From positions 165,508 through 229,507 of the forward strand of contig KN880444.1 of the NCBI GenBank assembly GCA_000934385.1: a DNA stretch of 64,000 nucleotides, written 5' to 3'. Numbering within the stretch: position 1 is the stretch's first letter; each line of letters begins with the position of its first letter. The translations under genes and the position numbers were made by a program. The notes under the pieces were generated by a model. That model searched no databases. It saw only the letters and a program-made list of their open reading frames with translations, and was not told the origin of the DNA. Below are positions 61,613 through 64,000 of this stretch, one piece after another. Source of the stretch: Cylindrobasidium torrendii FP15055 ss-10. Its lineage: Eukaryota > Basidiomycota > Agaricomycetes > Agaricales > Physalacriaceae.

Positions 61613-63204
61613 TTAAATATTTGCAAAGTTATGGTTTTCTATCTCAACACTTCTTCGAACACGTTGCCGCAGCGCCGGTTCCTCCTTTAGTTCGAAGTTG
61701 GTATGTCCCATCCCCCAGAAGCTCTTCACGGACGGTATGCAGCGCTGAACCGCACGCATAGAATCCTCATCAACCTTCCCACCACTCCGCCACAGCCCAA
61801 CATTGTACAAATGCCAATGCGCGAGTTTGCGGCCCTGCAACATCTGCTCGATGGTTTCCTGTTCAGTCGAAAGGTCTCCAATGTGCATGCTCAGAGATTT
61901 GAGCTCGGGCAACTTCTCCGCCATAGCCTCGAACAACCCTCCTTTGAACGATGTCGTGTTCAGTCGCAGTGAATGCAGAGTAACGTTGGGAGCGTCCGGC
62001 GCCAGCACTCCCAAGAGACTCCGTATCTGCTCTTCGTTGAAGTAAACATCACGTATGATAAGATTTTCCAGGATGTCGGATTTGCTGACCATGGAAAGAA
62101 AGGCGTCGAACCCTAGGACCTGCCGAGAGGGGTGTATATGCAAGTCCTTGAGCGCGGGGAAGGATGGTGTATCGTTCGCGAGATCGTGTAGCCATCTGCT
62201 CAGCGGCTGGTCGACCGAGGTATCCAACATAGCACCGCTGCACGTAACCCATAGCTGCAGCTCCTCCAGGGTCTGGCTGTGTGCCCGGATAAAGCGCGAC
62301 AGACCCGATGGGTCAGACACAAACGATTTGTTGAACGCCGTCCGTAAGCGAAACTTGGTCAAATGAGGAAATTGGCGCAGCTGTACAAACACAGAGGACA
62401 GGTCGAGGGATGCCCACGACCAGACCATGAACGTCCTCAGTGTGGGTGCGAGGGAGTTGATGAAAGGTACAACATAATTGTTGAGAGTTGCGACATTGTC
62501 GTCCACAGTGAGAAGGAACGGATCTGTGAGCTGTATAATCAATTCGAGCAGGTTTGGAAGCGAGGGCTGGGTGTCGATGACGGTTTCCAATGTGCTGAGA
62601 TGTCCTGTGAGGAAGAGGGTAGTCAGATGGCTCCCAAACGATGGCCAGGAGTTGCTGAGGACGGGGTGGATATAGAACCCGGAAGGGCAATGCCAGAAAT
62701 CTATCATAAAGCATTCGAGCCGATGCAGCAGAGGAAGAACAGTGACCAGGAGTGCAGTGGCATCCTCGGGTGATATCCTGACTGGTCCAACTGGACGATG
62801 GCTTATAGCCATGGGGAGAGGGGAGAGTAGACTGTGCTGGAGTGCTTGCATGGCAACTGCAACTCGGCCGCGAAATGCGGAGACGCCACTCGGAAAGTCA
62901 TTTGAGGCGCGTTCACTTCGCACATGGCCGACAATGTTGAGCCTGTGGACACGACTGGCGGTAGCGGGATCTCTGCACAAGGCGTCAAATGACACACAAA
63001 GAGTATTATAGCAAAGACGCACTGAAGACGCTTCAGCAGACGCACTGTGGCCGAGTCCATGTCACCAATAGTGATTTCGCGGTAACGGATGTCCAAAGAA
63101 ATGTTGAAGAAAACACGGTTCACCGCGGCAAGGGGCTTGATCTCTTCATCTGAGAGATATCCCGAGATGACAAGCCATAGTTCAGATGGGAGTTCTGTGA
63201 CCAT
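61613..63204 (-). CDS. F-box/LRR-like protein, 500+ residues
   Basis: ATG 63204 starts MVTELPSELWLVISGYLSDE, an F-box with L-P-x-E-L-W and conserved follow-up LAAVNRVFFNISLDIRYREI. The rest has many Leu-rich units (SLPNLLELIIQL, LRQFPHLTKFRLRTAF, TLEELQLWVTC, FPALKDLHIHPS, ELKSLSMHIGDL), consistent with an LRR solenoid. It ends with VEIENHNFANI. Two exons with one intron near 63010. A likely SCF adaptor of the expanded basidiomycete family; it shares layout but not close sequence with the protein at 58523-59483. Substrate unknown. Confidence 0.83.
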
Positions 63205-63834
63205 GAATGCTGCCCTTGAGTGTAGTGGCAATGGTCTAAGGAGCACGATCAATGTGTATATGTACACGGCCCGGGCGCCGGCCACGCTCTCTGAATGACA
63301 ATGACGGGCGCCGTCTTTTCAAGTTCAAAGCCGAAAACGATATCACACCAGATAATTATTTTGTTTACATACATAAGTAGGGGTAATTCGCTGGGGATAT
63401 AATAAATGAAGAGGATTTATGAATGTTCAAGCTTGTGCTCAAAAATCAAAATAGCAGAACGGGTCTTGTTTTCGAAAATGATAATGTGAATGGAGGAAAT
63501 TAAATGAGGAGCAACTCCCAGGCCAAAGGAGCGGCGTCGTTCTATGTGTCCCCGCGTCCACGGAGGGGTCCCGCTTGGGAGCAGGACTGCCCGAGGTATT
63601 CTGGCCACCCAACATAGCTTCTCAGAACTTCATACATCCATGGAACGTTCGAAATCATCTCTGGCTCAACCCAAAACGGACAAACATCAAATTACTGTAC
63701 AGATAAAAGGTTTTTCTGACAACAACATATCAAAATAGAGAAGGTCTCAGACATTGGGGAATTCTGGCCATCAATATGCAAAAGATGCATTTCTTTGGCC
63801 TTGCGAATTACCCCTAGTACAGTTTCCAATTAAG
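63205..63834. other. Intergenic region, no gene recognised
   Basis: F-box gene promoter plus the 3' flank of the gene at the right edge; AT-rich. Confidence 0.5.
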
Positions 63835-64000
63835 TTATTTCCTCATAAGCTTTTCATGTAATTCCGCGCCCTTGAGCCTGGCGCGGAGATACTCCAAGCG
63901 ACTCTCATATCGTTTCTGCACGTCTAGCCGTCGCTCTCGTACCGCCGCAACCTCTGGATCGTCATTCACTGGCACCGTAGTACTCAGTGGGAGGTAGCTA
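63835..64000 (-). CDS. C-terminus of an unidentified coiled-coil protein (partial)
   Basis: On the minus strand the last ~54 codons are open to the window edge and end at TAA 63835-63837. They include NDDPEVAAVRERRLDVQKRY and ESRLEYLRARLKGAELHEKL, a charged heptad-like helix that probably forms a coiled coil. Codon use is C/G-rich at third positions, like neighbouring genes. The 5' part is outside the window and I cannot name the family. Confidence 0.6.
   Translation of the reverse strand, partial: SYLPLSTTVPVNDDPEVAAVRERRLDVQKRYESRLEYLRARLKGAELHEKLMRK

Overview
The window is nuclear DNA of a filamentous basidiomycete, most likely an Agaricomycete. Genes lie on both strands and are broken by many 48-65 nt introns with GT(G/A)(A/C)G donors. 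Basidiomycete-typical genes are present: a CSC1-type channel, a GATA factor with a 19-residue zinc-finger loop, a Con-6 protein, CRAL-TRIO and F-box/LRR-like proteins, and secreted GDSL and alpha/beta hydrolases. No tRNA, rRNA, CRISPR array or intact transposon was recognised. Coordinates given for multi-exon genes are start codon to stop codon including introns. Exon boundaries are quoted where I traced the reading frame through the splice sites.

Layout. 0-16 kb: the 3' part of a phosphoketolase, a small probable mitochondrial protein, a membrane-anchored alpha/beta hydrolase, a bifunctional 6-phosphofructo-2-kinase/fructose-2,6-bisphosphatase, a palmitoylated casein kinase 1, an ALKBH6-like dioxygenase with two apparent GC-AG introns, a 64-residue protein that is little more than a Zn2Cys6 cluster, and a phosphate/glycerophosphoinositol-type MFS permease. 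16-24 kb: SEM1/DSS1, Con-6, a GATA factor with an 8-nt first coding exon, a VAP/Scs2 ER tether and a GDSL esterase whose last exon carries a frame-shifting 19-bp tandem duplication. 24-41 kb: a secreted hydrolase-fold protein without the usual nucleophile serine, RMT2, then four consecutive minus-strand genes of detoxification type (MFS, old yellow enzyme, full-length ABCB transporter, MFS). 41-48 kb: YPK1 kinase, a CRAL-TRIO protein and an unknown multi-pass membrane protein with a long acidic stretch.

48-52 kb is a gene-poor stretch with degenerate repeats and an orphan TATA box. 52-64 kb: a CSC1/OSCA-family channel, divergent from complex I subunit NDUFS4, two F-box-like proteins, a FluG-type glutamine-synthetase-like enzyme, and the C-terminus of an unidentified coiled-coil protein running off the right edge.

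Functional themes. Carbon flux is represented by phosphoketolase and PFKFB, and membrane signalling by casein kinase 1, YPK1, VAP, CRAL-TRIO and CSC1. The 27.8-40.7 kb block looks like a xenobiotic-handling neighbourhood, but co-regulation is inference only. The best candidates for a second look are the solo Zn2Cys6 protein, the serine-less hydrolase, the duplicated GDSL C-terminus, the GC-AG introns and the acidic membrane protein.
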